From: Bryobacterales bacterium
Lineage (GTDB): Bacteria; Acidobacteriota; Terriglobia; Bryobacterales; UBA6623
Direction of reading: 5' to 3'
Assembly (NCBI GenBank): GCA_028819215.1
Contig: JAPPMG010000055.1
Location: 62,001-126,000, forward strand
Length of the DNA stretch: 64,000 bases
Each line of letters begins with the position of its first letter. Within the stretch, counting starts at the first letter, position 1. The notes under the pieces were generated by a model. That model did no database searches and was not told where the DNA came from. It was given only the letters and a program-made list of their open reading frames with translations. Positions 7,648 to 16,214 of this stretch are shown in pieces. The position numbers and the translations under genes are program-made.

Positions 7648-9486
7648 GTGGACCTGCACTTTACGGCGGATGAGCCGACCGCGTCGGAGGTCGATGCCGT
7701 CGACGCTGTGCTGGGGGCCGCTGACTCTAGATGGTTTGGTGGCCAGCGCGTCGATCCGAGCGAAGCGCAGACCTCGGAAAGCGGGCACCGCACGGCGGGA
7801 CAGCGCCACCTGCTGCTTCCTGTGCTCCACGCAATCCATGGGCGCGCTGGCTGGATCAGCCGCGGCGCGTTGAACTATGCCTGCAAACGGCTCGAGGTTC
7901 CGCCGGCGGAAGCGTACGGCGTTGCGACGTTCTACGATATGTTCTCGCTCGAGCAGGCACCTCCGGTCGTAGCCCGGGTCTGTGACGATATCGCCTGCCA
8001 AGCCAAGGGCGCGAGCGATCTCTGCGCAGGTCTCGAAAGGGCCATGGGGCCGGCGGGCGACGGCAAAGCGAGCCGATGCGGGTGGGTGCGCAGCCCATGC
8101 TTGGGGCAGTGCGAGAGAGCGCCCGCCGTGCTGGTGACGGCGGCAGGCGAGCGGCCTTGGACGTCGGTGATCGCTCCGGCGACCGCGCAGGCGGTCGAGG
8201 CGGCATGCTCCGAAGATTCCCCGGCAGACGCGCCTCAGGTGCGAGAGTCGGTCCCGCAGGCCGGGCAGGCTTCGCTCGAGCTGCTGCATCGCGTCGGCTC
8301 GCCGAGTCCGCAGAGCTTGGCTGACTATCGCGCGGATGGGGGGCTGCGCGCCTGGGAACTGGCCTTAGAGCAGGGCCCGGAATGGGTGATCGAACAGGTC
8401 GAGCGGTCTAATCTGGTCGGTCGCGGCGGGGCTGCGTTTCCAACCGGGCGCAAGTGGCGCGCAGTAGCCCAAGCCGGCAGCCCCAAGTATGTCGTTTGCA
8501 ACGCGGACGAGTCCGAGCCGGGCACCTTCAAGGATCGGGTGTTGATGGAAGGCGACCCGTTTGGGGTCGTCGAAGCGATCATGATCGCGGCATTCGCCAC
8601 GGGCTCCGAGCGGGCCTACGTCTATGTCCGGGGCGAGTATCCGGATGCGACCGAGCGAATGCGGTCTGCGATCTCGGAAATGGGCTCCGCTGGCCTGCTC
8701 GAACGGGCATGTCCTATCGAGATCCGACGCGGTGCCGGAGCGTACATTTGCGGTGAAGAGACCGCCCTATTCAACTCGATCGAGGGCTTTCGCGGGGAGC
8801 CCCGCAACAAGCCGCCGTACCCGACCGAGTCCGGTTTGTTCGGACGTCCTACGCTTGTGAACAATGTTGAAACGCTGGCGAACGTGTTGCGGATCTTGCC
8901 GCAGGGTGGCGCCGCCTATGCCGCGGTAGGGACGGAGCGCTCCTCGGGACCGAAACTCTTCTGCCTGTCGGGCCACGTCGCGAAGCCCGGCGTCTACGAA
9001 GTCCCGTTCGGCGCGACCGTGCGCGAGCTGATCGAGTTGGCGGGCGGCGTCAGCGGCACGGGCAGGCTGCAGGCGGTCCTTGTCGGAGGGGCTGCTGGGG
9101 CGTTCTTGGGCCCGGACGAACTGGACGCACCGTTCACGTTCGAAGGCATGCGGGCTGTCGGCGCGACCGTGGGTTCGGCGGTTGTGATGCCGTTCGATGA
9201 CAGCGTGGACCTCGGCGCTGTGCTGCTGCGCATCGCGGAGTTCTTCAGGGACGAGAGTTGCGGCCAGTGCGTTCCATGTCGCGTGGGGACCGTGCGCCAG
9301 GAAGAGCTGCTCGAGCGCTTGCGCAGTGGCCAGACGATTGGGACACTGGACCACGAGCGCCAGCTGCTGCGCGAGGTTTCCCAAGTCATGCGTGACGCGT
9401 CTATCTGCGGTCTCGGCCACACGGCCGCCAGTGCCGTAGACTCAGCCTTGGAGCGGTTTCCGATCTTTCAGGGGGCGACTCGATGA
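7648..9486 (+). CDS. Formate dehydrogenase diaphorase subunit, natural FdsG-FdsB (NuoE-NuoF) fusion
   Basis: Passes electrons from the Fe-S chain to NAD+ via FMN. Residues ~50-180 are a NuoE/FdsG thioredoxin-fold domain with [2Fe-2S] ligands in CDDIAC (C-x4-C) and SPCLGQC (C-x3-C). After a ~40-residue linker comes NuoF/FdsB. It has the NADH loop GRGGAAFPTGRKW near residue 255, FMN-site motifs NADESEPGTFKDR near 285 and GAGAYICGEET near 365, an SLBB-like region, and the [4Fe-4S] site SCGQCVPCR with a distal Cys in DASICGLGH near residue 587. Bacterial fdsG and fdsB are usually separate genes. The start is GTG at 7648. Its stop overlaps the next start in ATGA, indicating translational coupling. 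Confidence 0.92.
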   Translation: MDLHFTADEPTASEVDAVDAVLGAADSRWFGGQRVDPSEAQTSESGHRTAGQRHLLLPVLHAIHGRAGWISRGALNYACKRLEVPPAEAYGVATFYDMFSLEQAPPVVARVCDDIACQAKGASDLCAGLERAMGPAGDGKASRCGWVRSPCLGQCERAPAVLVTAAGERPWTSVIAPATAQAVEAACSEDSPADAPQVRESVPQAGQASLELLHRVGSPSPQSLADYRADGGLRAWELALEQGPEWVIEQVERSNLVGRGGAAFPTGRKWRAVAQAGSPKYVVCNADESEPGTFKDRVLMEGDPFGVVEAIMIAAFATGSERAYVYVRGEYPDATERMRSAISEMGSAGLLERACPIEIRRGAGAYICGEETALFNSIEGFRGEPRNKPPYPTESGLFGRPTLVNNVETLANVLRILPQGGAAYAAVGTERSSGPKLFCLSGHVAKPGVYEVPFGATVRELIELAGGVSGTGRLQAVLVGGAAGAFLGPDELDAPFTFEGMRAVGATVGSAVVMPFDDSVDLGAVLLRIAEFFRDESCGQCVPCRVGTVRQEELLERLRSGQTIGTLDHERQLLREVSQVMRDASICGLGHTAASAVDSALERFPIFQGATR

Positions 9487-10445
9487 GCGACCAGAGCCTG
9501 GCAGACGCGCCGGACCTGACGGTACCGGTGCCGCAAGGGCCAGTTCCCTCCGCCCCTGCCCGTGAACAACGGCCCGAGGTGGAGCTGTCCGTGGACGGCC
9601 AGAGAGTTTCGGTGCCGGAGGGCTCCACCCTGCTGGACGCCTGCCGGCAGTGCGAGATAGACACGCCCACGTTGTGCTACGTCGAGACGCTGACGCCCGT
9701 GAACGTCTGCCGGGTGTGCGTCGTGGAGATGGAGGGCTCGCGAACGCTCGTTCCGGCTTGTTCGCGCAAAGCCGAGCCGGGCATGGTGATCCGCACCGAC
9801 AGCGAAAGGGTCCGCCTCAGCAGGCGAATGGTGCTGGAGTTTCTGGCCTCAAGCACGGATGTCACGCAGTCACCTGAACTCTGCAGCTACATGGAGAGCT
9901 ATGGCGCTGACCCGGAGCGGTACGGCGAGCGAGACGCCCAGGCCGAGTCCAAGACGCAGCCCGCCAAGGTGGACAACGAGCTCTACATCCGGGACTACGC
10001 CAAGTGCGTGCTTTGCTACAAGTGCGTCGAAGCTTGCGGTGAGGACGCCCAGAATACGTTCGCGATTGCTGTCGCCGGCCGCGGGTTCGATGCCCACATC
10101 GCCACCGAGTTCGATGTGTCGCTGCCCGAATCGGCATGTGTCTACTGCGGCAACTGTATCGGTGTGTGCCCGACGGGCGCATTGGTGTTCAAAGCCGAGC
10201 ACGATCTGCGGGAGCGTGGGGAATGGGACGCGAGTCGGCAGGAGTCTACGGACACCATCTGCCCGTATTGCGGTGTCGGTTGCACGCTCTCGGTCCATAC
10301 GCAGGACAACCAGATCGTGAAGGTCACGTCACCACTGGATCAAGAGGTGACGTCAGGTAATCTGTGCATCAAAGGCAGGTTCGGCTGGCAATTCACCACG
10401 GGCGCTCCCAGTGCGCCGGATGACGTCGGTGCTGACGAGAAATAG
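9483..10445 (+). CDS. Formate dehydrogenase Fe-S arm: N-terminal half of an FdsA/NuoG-like chain ending in the molybdopterin Fe4S4 domain
   Basis: A 320-residue electron-transfer protein. Residues ~33-100 are a [2Fe-2S] NuoG-type domain with C65, C76, C79 and C93. Next is a segment where NuoG has a His-Cys3 [4Fe-4S] site; here only one Cys (134) remains. Two ferredoxin clusters follow at C175/C178/C181/C185 and C219/C222/C225/C229. The last ~60 residues are the Fe4S4 domain of molybdopterin oxidoreductases: CPYCGVGC (260-267) and C295 in NLCIKGRFGW. That domain normally begins the catalytic polypeptide, which here is the separate gene at 5641. The protein ends about eight residues after RFGWQF, just where the catalytic gene product takes up the fold. 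It overlaps the FdsGB gene by 4 nt. Confidence 0.9.
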   Translation: MSDQSLADAPDLTVPVPQGPVPSAPAREQRPEVELSVDGQRVSVPEGSTLLDACRQCEIDTPTLCYVETLTPVNVCRVCVVEMEGSRTLVPACSRKAEPGMVIRTDSERVRLSRRMVLEFLASSTDVTQSPELCSYMESYGADPERYGERDAQAESKTQPAKVDNELYIRDYAKCVLCYKCVEACGEDAQNTFAIAVAGRGFDAHIATEFDVSLPESACVYCGNCIGVCPTGALVFKAEHDLRERGEWDASRQESTDTICPYCGVGCTLSVHTQDNQIVKVTSPLDQEVTSGNLCIKGRFGWQFTTGAPSAPDDVGADEK

Positions 10446-10580
10446 CTCGGTCGGACAGGCAGACAGCGATCGGACTCGCTGCGCGTCGGCCGTCTGATCA
10501 GTGCCAGAGAGCCTAGTGCCGGCATAGTTCGGGATCGGCTGGGTTGCAACTCCATGCTCGATTGGCAAGAATATGCGGCC

Positions 10581-13445
10581 ATGAAGAAGATCCTCGTCGT
10601 CGGACTGGGAGCCGTGGCCGCGCTGGCGCTCTGGTTCGCGCCGCAAGTTCCCGAACCCCTGCTTTCGAGTGCTCTTGCCCAGAGCTCGGAAAGCGGTCCT
10701 TGCGTCGATTCGAACAGGCTCGTGTTGAGTCTTGGCATTGACGACAGCGAGGAGACGGATTGGAGCGGTACGGCGAGCGGCTGGGTGAGGGACGATCGCG
10801 CGTCTTGGTCCGCAGAATCGCAGTCCGCTCCGCTGAAGCTGGCTGGCGGCGGGCAAGCGCAACGGGTGCTTCCAGCTTCGGTGGACGTGAACCTGCCCGC
10901 TAGCCCGTGTGGTAGTGCGGCTGATCCGAGCCGCTCCGTGCGGGTGGAAACACGCGAGGGATCCTTCGACGTGGCTGTTGGCGGCCTTGCCATGGGGCGG
11001 CGTGTGTCACTGCTCGGCGGGCGAGTCGAGGCAGCTCTAGCCCCTACCGCCTCGCCCGTGCGGAGTGCCGCGATTGAGGAGGATTTCCCGAGTTGCGCTT
11101 CGATGCCGGATGACTCGGTGCTGTGCGCTTACGTGGAGTACGAGCCCGGCGAGCCTATCGATGAGGAGAAGGCCCTTGCGGGCGAGTTCGATTCGATTGA
11201 GTTCCGTGGCAACGGCGACCGTGTCGCGCTCCTGCATCGCGACAGTGCGGGATGGAGCGATCCTGCCTATGTCACGTTGTCCGGTAGGGACGTCTGGCAG
11301 CCCGTTGTAATGAGCCTGCCCGATGGCGGTGCCGCAGTGTTGTGGTCAGAGCAACGCGAAGGCAACTGGGACATCTACAGCCGGACCTACTCGCTGCACA
11401 GCGGCGACCTCGGCCCGGAGCGGCGGCACACTACCGATCCCGGCAGCGATTTCAACGTGGTCGCCAGTCAGGGATACTTCGCTTGGCAGGGTCGGAGAGA
11501 TGACCAATTCGACATCTTCGTGAGCTCGTTCGACGGCCCGGCTGTGCGAGTCTCGACCAGCGTTGCCAACGACTGGCGGCCATCGATTGCAACCGATTCG
11601 GGTGGCACATCGTGGGTGGCTTGGGATACCTATGACGCCGGCAACTACGACGTTTACCTGCGGCGGTACGAAGGTGGTGAGCTGGCCCAGCCTATCGCGG
11701 TTGCCACTTCGCCTCGGTTTGAGGCCCGGGCGGCCGTCGCGGTGGACGCGATGGACCGTCCCTGGGTCGCATTTGAGGATTCTGACGAAGGTTGGGGCAA
11801 GGACGCCGGAGACCGCTGGACCGGCAGGCAAGCTGCTTCGATGTATGTGAACAAGAACATTCTCGTGCGCGTGTGGGATGGCGAATTGAAGCAGACCCCG
11901 CTGGCGCCCAAGGCCCCGACTGTCGACTACTTTCACGACGACACGCGGGTGGCGACCAGCCAGAGGCACAAGATCAGCATCCCGGTCATGGCTTTCGATG
12001 GCGCTGGCAGGCCGTGGCTGCTCTACCGCAAGCATCCGTTACAGACCGGGCGCGGCGAGCGCTGGCGCAGCTATGGCGCCTTCTACAGCCAAGGGGCATG
12101 GTCGGAGCCCATACCGCTCGAGTCTTCCGACAACCTCTTGGACCGGGAGCCGGGCTGGGCAGTGCTGCCCGACGGATCGCTGCTCGCAGTGTTCGCTGGC
12201 GACCATCGCGTGCAGGCACGCAGTCGCCGAGATAGCGATCTGTTCGAGGCCAGGCTCGTGGCGAGCTCCGCCGCTGCCGACGCCGACCTGGTGCTCGCTG
12301 ACGCCAGCCTGCCCGAGTCTTCCCGCCTAGCTGTGCATCCGGACGAAGCGCAGCAGATCGCACAAATCCGGGCGCGTCGCGTGCAACTGGACGGCAACAG
12401 CTTGCAGTTCCTGCGCGGGGAGTTCCACCGGCACACGGAGTTTTCCTCCCATAGGGACTGGGACGGGCCGTTCGAAGAGGTCTGGCGCTACGGGCTCGAT
12501 GTGGCCGGCATGGACTGGATCGGGGCCGGCGACCACGATTACGCCGTCGGCCAGGATTACATGTGGTGGTTGCAGCAGAAGGCGGGCGACATCTACAACG
12601 CACCGGGATCGTTTAGCGCCATGTATTCCTACGAGCGCAGCGTCAGCTACCCGAGCGGCCACCGAAACGTTATCCTGCCGCGTCGGGGGATCCGTCCGCT
12701 GCCGCGCATGACCGGCAAGGCTCGCGTCGAAGGAACTGCACAGGACGGCTCACCCGACATCCACAACCTGTTCGCCTACCTGCGGCACTTCGGCGGCATC
12801 TGTTCCTCGCATACCTCTGGAACAAACATGGGGACGGACTGGCGCGATGGCGACATCGAGGTCGAGCCCGTCGTGGAGCTCTTTCAGGGGCACCGCCAGA
12901 GTTACGAGGTGTCGGGCGGGCCGCATGCCGCAACTGGTCCGGAAGACACCATCCAAGGCTACCGCCCGGCGGGATTCCTATGGGAAGCCTTTCAGAAGGG
13001 TCGGCGGCTTGGATTCCAAGCTAGCAGCGACCATGTCTCCACGCACATCAGCTATGCCATCGTGCTGGCCGAAGAGCACTCGCGGCAGGGAGTCATCGAT
13101 GCGTTCAAGCGGCGCCATTCCTACGCCGCGCACGACAACATCGCCTTGGTCGTGCGTTCGGGGGATCACCTGATGGGGGACGAATTCGCTTCCACGTCCC
13201 TTCCGCGCCTGCGAATCATCGCCCACGGCACAGCCCCGATCGACAGCGTCGAGGTTATCCGGCAGGTGGGCTCGAACGTGCCCGAAGTCGTTGCATCGAT
13301 GGAACCGGGGGCCGTCTCTATTGATCTGGATTGGTCCGATCCGGCCGCCGTGGCGGACGAGTGGAACATGTATTACGTCCGCCTGAGACAGCGCAACGAG
13401 GCGATGGCATGGGCAAGTCCGCTGTGGATCCGCTACGAGCCATGA
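10581..13445 (+). CDS. Large secreted protein with C-terminal PHP-like (DUF3604-type) metal-hydrolase domain
   Basis: A predicted exported protein of 954 residues. I chose the ATG at 10581 because it opens a clean signal peptide (MKKILVVGLGAVAALALWF, cut after a SALA-Q type site); an upstream in-frame ATG at 10554 adds nine residues in front of it. Residues ~50-560 are rich in short aspartate/tryptophan repeats such as WDIYSRTY, FDIFVSSF and YDVYLRRY, typical of a beta-propeller of the TolB or sialidase kind. From about residue 610 a PHP-like fold starts at RGEFHRHTEFSSH, with IGAGDHDY, GICSSHTSG and ASSDHVSTHISYA supplying likely metal ligands. The substrate is unknown. Exported proteins of this kind occur in polysaccharide-using marine bacteria, which fits the sulfatases nearby. 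The stop is 16 nt from the convergent PfkB gene. Confidence 0.7.
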   Translation: MKKILVVGLGAVAALALWFAPQVPEPLLSSALAQSSESGPCVDSNRLVLSLGIDDSEETDWSGTASGWVRDDRASWSAESQSAPLKLAGGGQAQRVLPASVDVNLPASPCGSAADPSRSVRVETREGSFDVAVGGLAMGRRVSLLGGRVEAALAPTASPVRSAAIEEDFPSCASMPDDSVLCAYVEYEPGEPIDEEKALAGEFDSIEFRGNGDRVALLHRDSAGWSDPAYVTLSGRDVWQPVVMSLPDGGAAVLWSEQREGNWDIYSRTYSLHSGDLGPERRHTTDPGSDFNVVASQGYFAWQGRRDDQFDIFVSSFDGPAVRVSTSVANDWRPSIATDSGGTSWVAWDTYDAGNYDVYLRRYEGGELAQPIAVATSPRFEARAAVAVDAMDRPWVAFEDSDEGWGKDAGDRWTGRQAASMYVNKNILVRVWDGELKQTPLAPKAPTVDYFHDDTRVATSQRHKISIPVMAFDGAGRPWLLYRKHPLQTGRGERWRSYGAFYSQGAWSEPIPLESSDNLLDREPGWAVLPDGSLLAVFAGDHRVQARSRRDSDLFEARLVASSAAADADLVLADASLPESSRLAVHPDEAQQIAQIRARRVQLDGNSLQFLRGEFHRHTEFSSHRDWDGPFEEVWRYGLDVAGMDWIGAGDHDYAVGQDYMWWLQQKAGDIYNAPGSFSAMYSYERSVSYPSGHRNVILPRRGIRPLPRMTGKARVEGTAQDGSPDIHNLFAYLRHFGGICSSHTSGTNMGTDWRDGDIEVEPVVELFQGHRQSYEVSGGPHAATGPEDTIQGYRPAGFLWEAFQKGRRLGFQASSDHVSTHISYAIVLAEEHSRQGVIDAFKRRHSYAAHDNIALVVRSGDHLMGDEFASTSLPRLRIIAHGTAPIDSVEVIRQVGSNVPEVVASMEPGAVSIDLDWSDPAAVADEWNMYYVRLRQRNEAMAWASPLWIRYEP

Positions 13446-13461
13446 CGCGGCTGCGCTTAGG

Positions 13462-14382
13462 CTAGTAGGCGAGCAGGGCTTGGAACTCCTCATAGCGGGC
13501 GTCGATGCGTTCGAGAGTTAGGTTTCGCAAGCCGTCGACGCCGAACTGCTCGCAGCAGAAACTGCCCATGATCGACCCGTAGACGACCGCCCGTCGCAAT
13601 TGGCTCTGCCACTGCTCGGGGTGAGAAGATCGGTCGATCCCACAGCGATCCAACCATCCCATGAAGCCGCCGGCGAAGGCATCTCCTGCACCTGTCGGAT
13701 CCACTAGGGTCGTGAGCGGGTGGGCCGGCACGAGGAAGCAGTCATCGCCATGGAACAGCGCGGCCCCGTACTCTCCGCGCTTGATCACCACCGAAGTCGG
13801 CCCCATCGCTTGGATAGCGGCAGCTGATGCGCGCAGGTCGGTCTCGCCCGAGAGCTGGCGGGCCTCTTCGTCGTTGATGAGGATCGCGTCCCAGCTCCGG
13901 ATGGTACGGGCTAGCTCGTCAGGAGTGCGTTCGATCCAGTAGTTCATCGTGTCGCCGGCCACGAATCCGCGATTCGTGGCTTGGTCGACGACGGTCGCCT
14001 GCAGGCTGGGTTGGATGTTGCCCAGCAGGATCAGCGGTGTGTCACGGTAGGACTCGGGAAGCCTCGGCTGGAAGTCCGCGAACACGTTCAAGTCCGTGAC
14101 CAGCGTGCGGCGCTCGTTCATGCTCTCGGAGTACACGCCCTGCCAGAAAAACGTCTTGCCCGGCGCGCGTTCCAAGCCCTCGAGGTCGATGTTGCGGCGG
14201 CGCAGGACCTCTTCGTCTGCCGGAGCGAAGTCGTCGCCGACTACGGCCACAAGACGCACGTTCGTGAAGTGGCTTGCGGCCAGCGCGATGTGGGACCCGG
14301 CGCCACCCAGCACGCGGTCCACCTTGCCGCGAGGTGTTTCGATGCCATCGTAAGCGACTGAACCAACAACGAGAACCGACAT
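13462..14382 (-). CDS. PfkB-family sugar or nucleoside kinase
   Basis: ATP-dependent kinase of the ribokinase fold, 306 residues. The N-terminus has GSVAYDGIETP and the GGAGSHIALA glycine motif near residue 25. The C-terminal signature DPTGAGDAFAGGFMGWLD near residue 228 contains the catalytic Asp. It lies 29 nt after mtnP on the same strand and is probably in one operon, so the physiological substrate may be a ribose or nucleoside product of methylthioadenosine salvage. That link is inferred from position only. An acidobacterial-type PfkB is also at 33167, but the two are clearly different proteins. Confidence 0.85.
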   Translation of the reverse strand: MSVLVVGSVAYDGIETPRGKVDRVLGGAGSHIALAASHFTNVRLVAVVGDDFAPADEEVLRRRNIDLEGLERAPGKTFFWQGVYSESMNERRTLVTDLNVFADFQPRLPESYRDTPLILLGNIQPSLQATVVDQATNRGFVAGDTMNYWIERTPDELARTIRSWDAILINDEEARQLSGETDLRASAAAIQAMGPTSVVIKRGEYGAALFHGDDCFLVPAHPLTTLVDPTGAGDAFAGGFMGWLDRCGIDRSSHPEQWQSQLRRAVVYGSIMGSFCCEQFGVDGLRNLTLERIDARYEEFQALLAY

Positions 14383-14411
14383 GCGTTTGGCTTGGGCGAG
14401 CAGCGTTGGCC

Positions 14412-15266
14412 CTAGATGTACGTGCCTGCGAGCACCGCGTATTTCTCGCGGGCGCGATCGGAGATGGCCTTGCGGTCAGAGATAATCGCGTTCTTGAGGG
14501 CCGAAGCATATGGGCTGGGTGCCGTGGGAATATTGCGGACAGCCTCGACCGCGATCTGCTGGGCATGGGCGGCGTTCTTGGTCAGGTACTCGATGACCGT
14601 GTCTACCGTCACGGCATCGTGGCCCGGATGCCAGCAGTCGTAGTCGGTGACCATGGCCAGCGTGCAATACGACATCTCGGCCTCCCTGGCCAGCTTGGCC
14701 TCCTGCAGGTTGGTCATGCCGATGATGTCGAACCCCCAACTCCGGTACGTGTTGGACTCGGCCAGCGTCGAGAACGCCGGCCCCTCCATGCAGCAGTAGG
14801 TGCCGCCGCGGTGGACGGTCACCCCTACAGTGCGGCAAGCTTGCTCGGCGACATCGGCAAGCGTGGCGCAGATGGGGTGCGAGAAGGTAATGTGCGCGAC
14901 CAACTCCTCATCGAAGAACGTAGACGCCCTGCCGCGCGTGCGGTCGAAGAACTGGTCTGGCAGCACGAAGTGGAGCGGCTCGAGCTCCTCCCGGAGGGAA
15001 CCGACGGCGCTGAACGAGAGGACGTACTCGACGCCTAGCTGCTTGAGGCCATGGATGTTAGCGCGGAAATTAAGGTTGGAGGGCATGATGCGGTGCCCGC
15101 GACCGTGCCTGGCTAGGAAGGCAACTTCCCGCCCGGCGATGCGCCCGACTACATACGCATCGGAGGGTTCGCCCCAGGGTGTGTCGAGTCGCACCTCGCT
15201 GCGATCCTCGAGCGCGTCCATGTCGTACAGGCCGCTGCCGCCGATGATTCCGATGCGAGGGTGCAT
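14412..15266 (-). CDS. mtnP: S-methyl-5'-thioadenosine phosphorylase
   Basis: Cleaves methylthioadenosine with phosphate to adenine and 5-methylthioribose 1-phosphate, in methionine and polyamine salvage. The 284-residue protein shows the family opening IGIIGGSGLYDMDALE, the phosphate-site segment FLARHGRGHRIMPS and NFRANIHGLKQLG. Later it has CMEGPAFSTLAESNTYRSWG near residue 155, GMTNLQEAKLAREAEM, and the TDYDCWH purine-site segment near residue 205. These separate it from plain purine nucleoside phosphorylases. Transcription probably starts at a TACAAT box 9 nt before the ATG. A PfkB kinase follows. Confidence 0.93.
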   Translation of the reverse strand: MHPRIGIIGGSGLYDMDALEDRSEVRLDTPWGEPSDAYVVGRIAGREVAFLARHGRGHRIMPSNLNFRANIHGLKQLGVEYVLSFSAVGSLREELEPLHFVLPDQFFDRTRGRASTFFDEELVAHITFSHPICATLADVAEQACRTVGVTVHRGGTYCCMEGPAFSTLAESNTYRSWGFDIIGMTNLQEAKLAREAEMSYCTLAMVTDYDCWHPGHDAVTVDTVIEYLTKNAAHAQQIAVEAVRNIPTAPSPYASALKNAIISDRKAISDRAREKYAVLAGTYI

Positions 15267-15275
15267 GAATTGACC

Positions 15276-15281
15276 ATTGTA
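15276..15281 (-). promoter_or_regulatory. -10-like box of mtnP
   Basis: TACAAT on the minus strand, 9 nt before the ATG at 15266, with no ribosome site between. Confidence 0.45.
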
Positions 15282-15354
15282 GTGAAGGGTTCAGGTGCGC
15301 CTCGCGGGATTCGAGTCTAGGCCTTGACAGTTGCAAAGTGCGACAGTACGAAGT

Positions 15355-15594
15355 TCAACTGGAAAGAAAGGCCTTCGGATTGCGGATATAGTCCTCCAGT
15401 TCCCGACGGCTCATCCCGATCGTCTTAGCCACGCTCAAGACGATGTCTTCCTTTAGGTGCTTCTTCATTGGAATTACCACAGGTCGAGGAGCGCCGGATT
15501 TCCTCATGATGTAGTGATCGCCTTTGTGACGATCAAACTCGAAAGACCTGAGTTCTGCCAGCGCCTTAAGTTCTTTCCACTCAAACGGGCGCAT
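15355..15594 (-). CDS. hicA: HicA-like toxin (small mRNA-interferase fold)
   Basis: A 79-residue basic protein. The central KGDHYIMRKSG places a His after a short strand, as in HicA double-stranded-RNA-binding-fold toxins. It is followed by VVIPMKKHLKEDIVLSVAK and the family-like end IGMSRRELEDYI. HicA toxins cleave mRNA. It overlaps the upstream HicB-like gene by 14 nt, so the two are co-translated. The order here is antitoxin first, the reverse of the common hicAB order. Family assignment is by pattern; activity is unproven. Confidence 0.7.
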   Translation of the reverse strand: MRPFEWKELKALAELRSFEFDRHKGDHYIMRKSGAPRPVVIPMKKHLKEDIVLSVAKTIGMSRRELEDYIRNPKAFLSS

Positions 15595-16000
15595 GCCTCA
15601 GTGTCCCTATATCTCCGGCCAGCTGAGAGGGGATCAATCCCTCGATGAAGTTCCCCTGCTTGCCAGAAACTAGGTTGAACCGGGCTAGTTCGGCCCTCTT
15701 GTGCTCGCTTGCCCGGGCTGCCTCGACCTGTGTCTTCCGGATGATCCTGACCCCTTTTCCCGACTCAGGCTCACCAGGCTCTAACCGCTTGAATCCGCAT
15801 TCCTTGAGCGCGTCCACCAGCACTCCGTGATCGATGCACGATTCGAACCACAGCTCCACAGCCTCTTGAATAGCCCGCAAGGCTTGCTTCTTCGTATGAG
15901 CCTGTGTGACGACGTCGATCGGAGAGCATGCGGCCAACCAATCGTGTCCATCGAACCCCAGCTCAATGGGTAGATTGACTTGGTACTCCACGACTTCCAT
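15581..16000 (-). CDS. hicB: HicB-like antitoxin
   Basis: A 139-residue acidic-start protein. The first ~65 residues match the partial RNase H-like fold of HicB (LPIELGFDGHDWLAACSP, then TKKQALRAIQEAVELWFES). In this family the fold binds the HicA partner. The C-terminal ~70 residues are basic (KGVRIIRKTQVEAARASEHK) and could bind DNA or RNA, but I see no standard helix-turn-helix or ribbon-helix-helix. It precedes and overlaps the HicA-like gene. A TATACT box lies 7 nt before the ATG. Confidence 0.7.
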   Translation of the reverse strand: MEVVEYQVNLPIELGFDGHDWLAACSPIDVVTQAHTKKQALRAIQEAVELWFESCIDHGVLVDALKECGFKRLEPGEPESGKGVRIIRKTQVEAARASEHKRAELARFNLVSGKQGNFIEGLIPSQLAGDIGTLRHAPV

Positions 16001-16007
16001 CTCTTGC

Positions 16008-16013
16008 AGTATA
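16008..16013 (-). promoter_or_regulatory. -10-like box of the hicB-hicA pair
   Basis: TATACT on the minus strand, 7 nt before the ATG at 16000. The gap has no usable ribosome site. Confidence 0.45.
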
Positions 16014-16214
16014 GCCCTGTGGCGCTGCTCAGGCCATCCCGAGACGCGAGCTGGGCAGCCTCCGTCTCGAGCGGCCGAATGGCGGGCGTATGGGTTGCTT
16101 CATCACTATGTCACTGTCGAGCCATGGAGATGATTCACGAAATAGTTGCTGCGGCAGCCTCAGTGGGGCGTAGAACATCGGACAGTGCGCGGGTTGGTAG
16201 CCTGAAGGCTCTTC

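Noticed and set aside
5641..10445. Assembly artefact as the cause of the formate dehydrogenase gene order
   Set aside because: Each gene has its own start and stop, the split is at a domain border, and genes two and three overlap by a normal ATGA. It remains checkable with reads.
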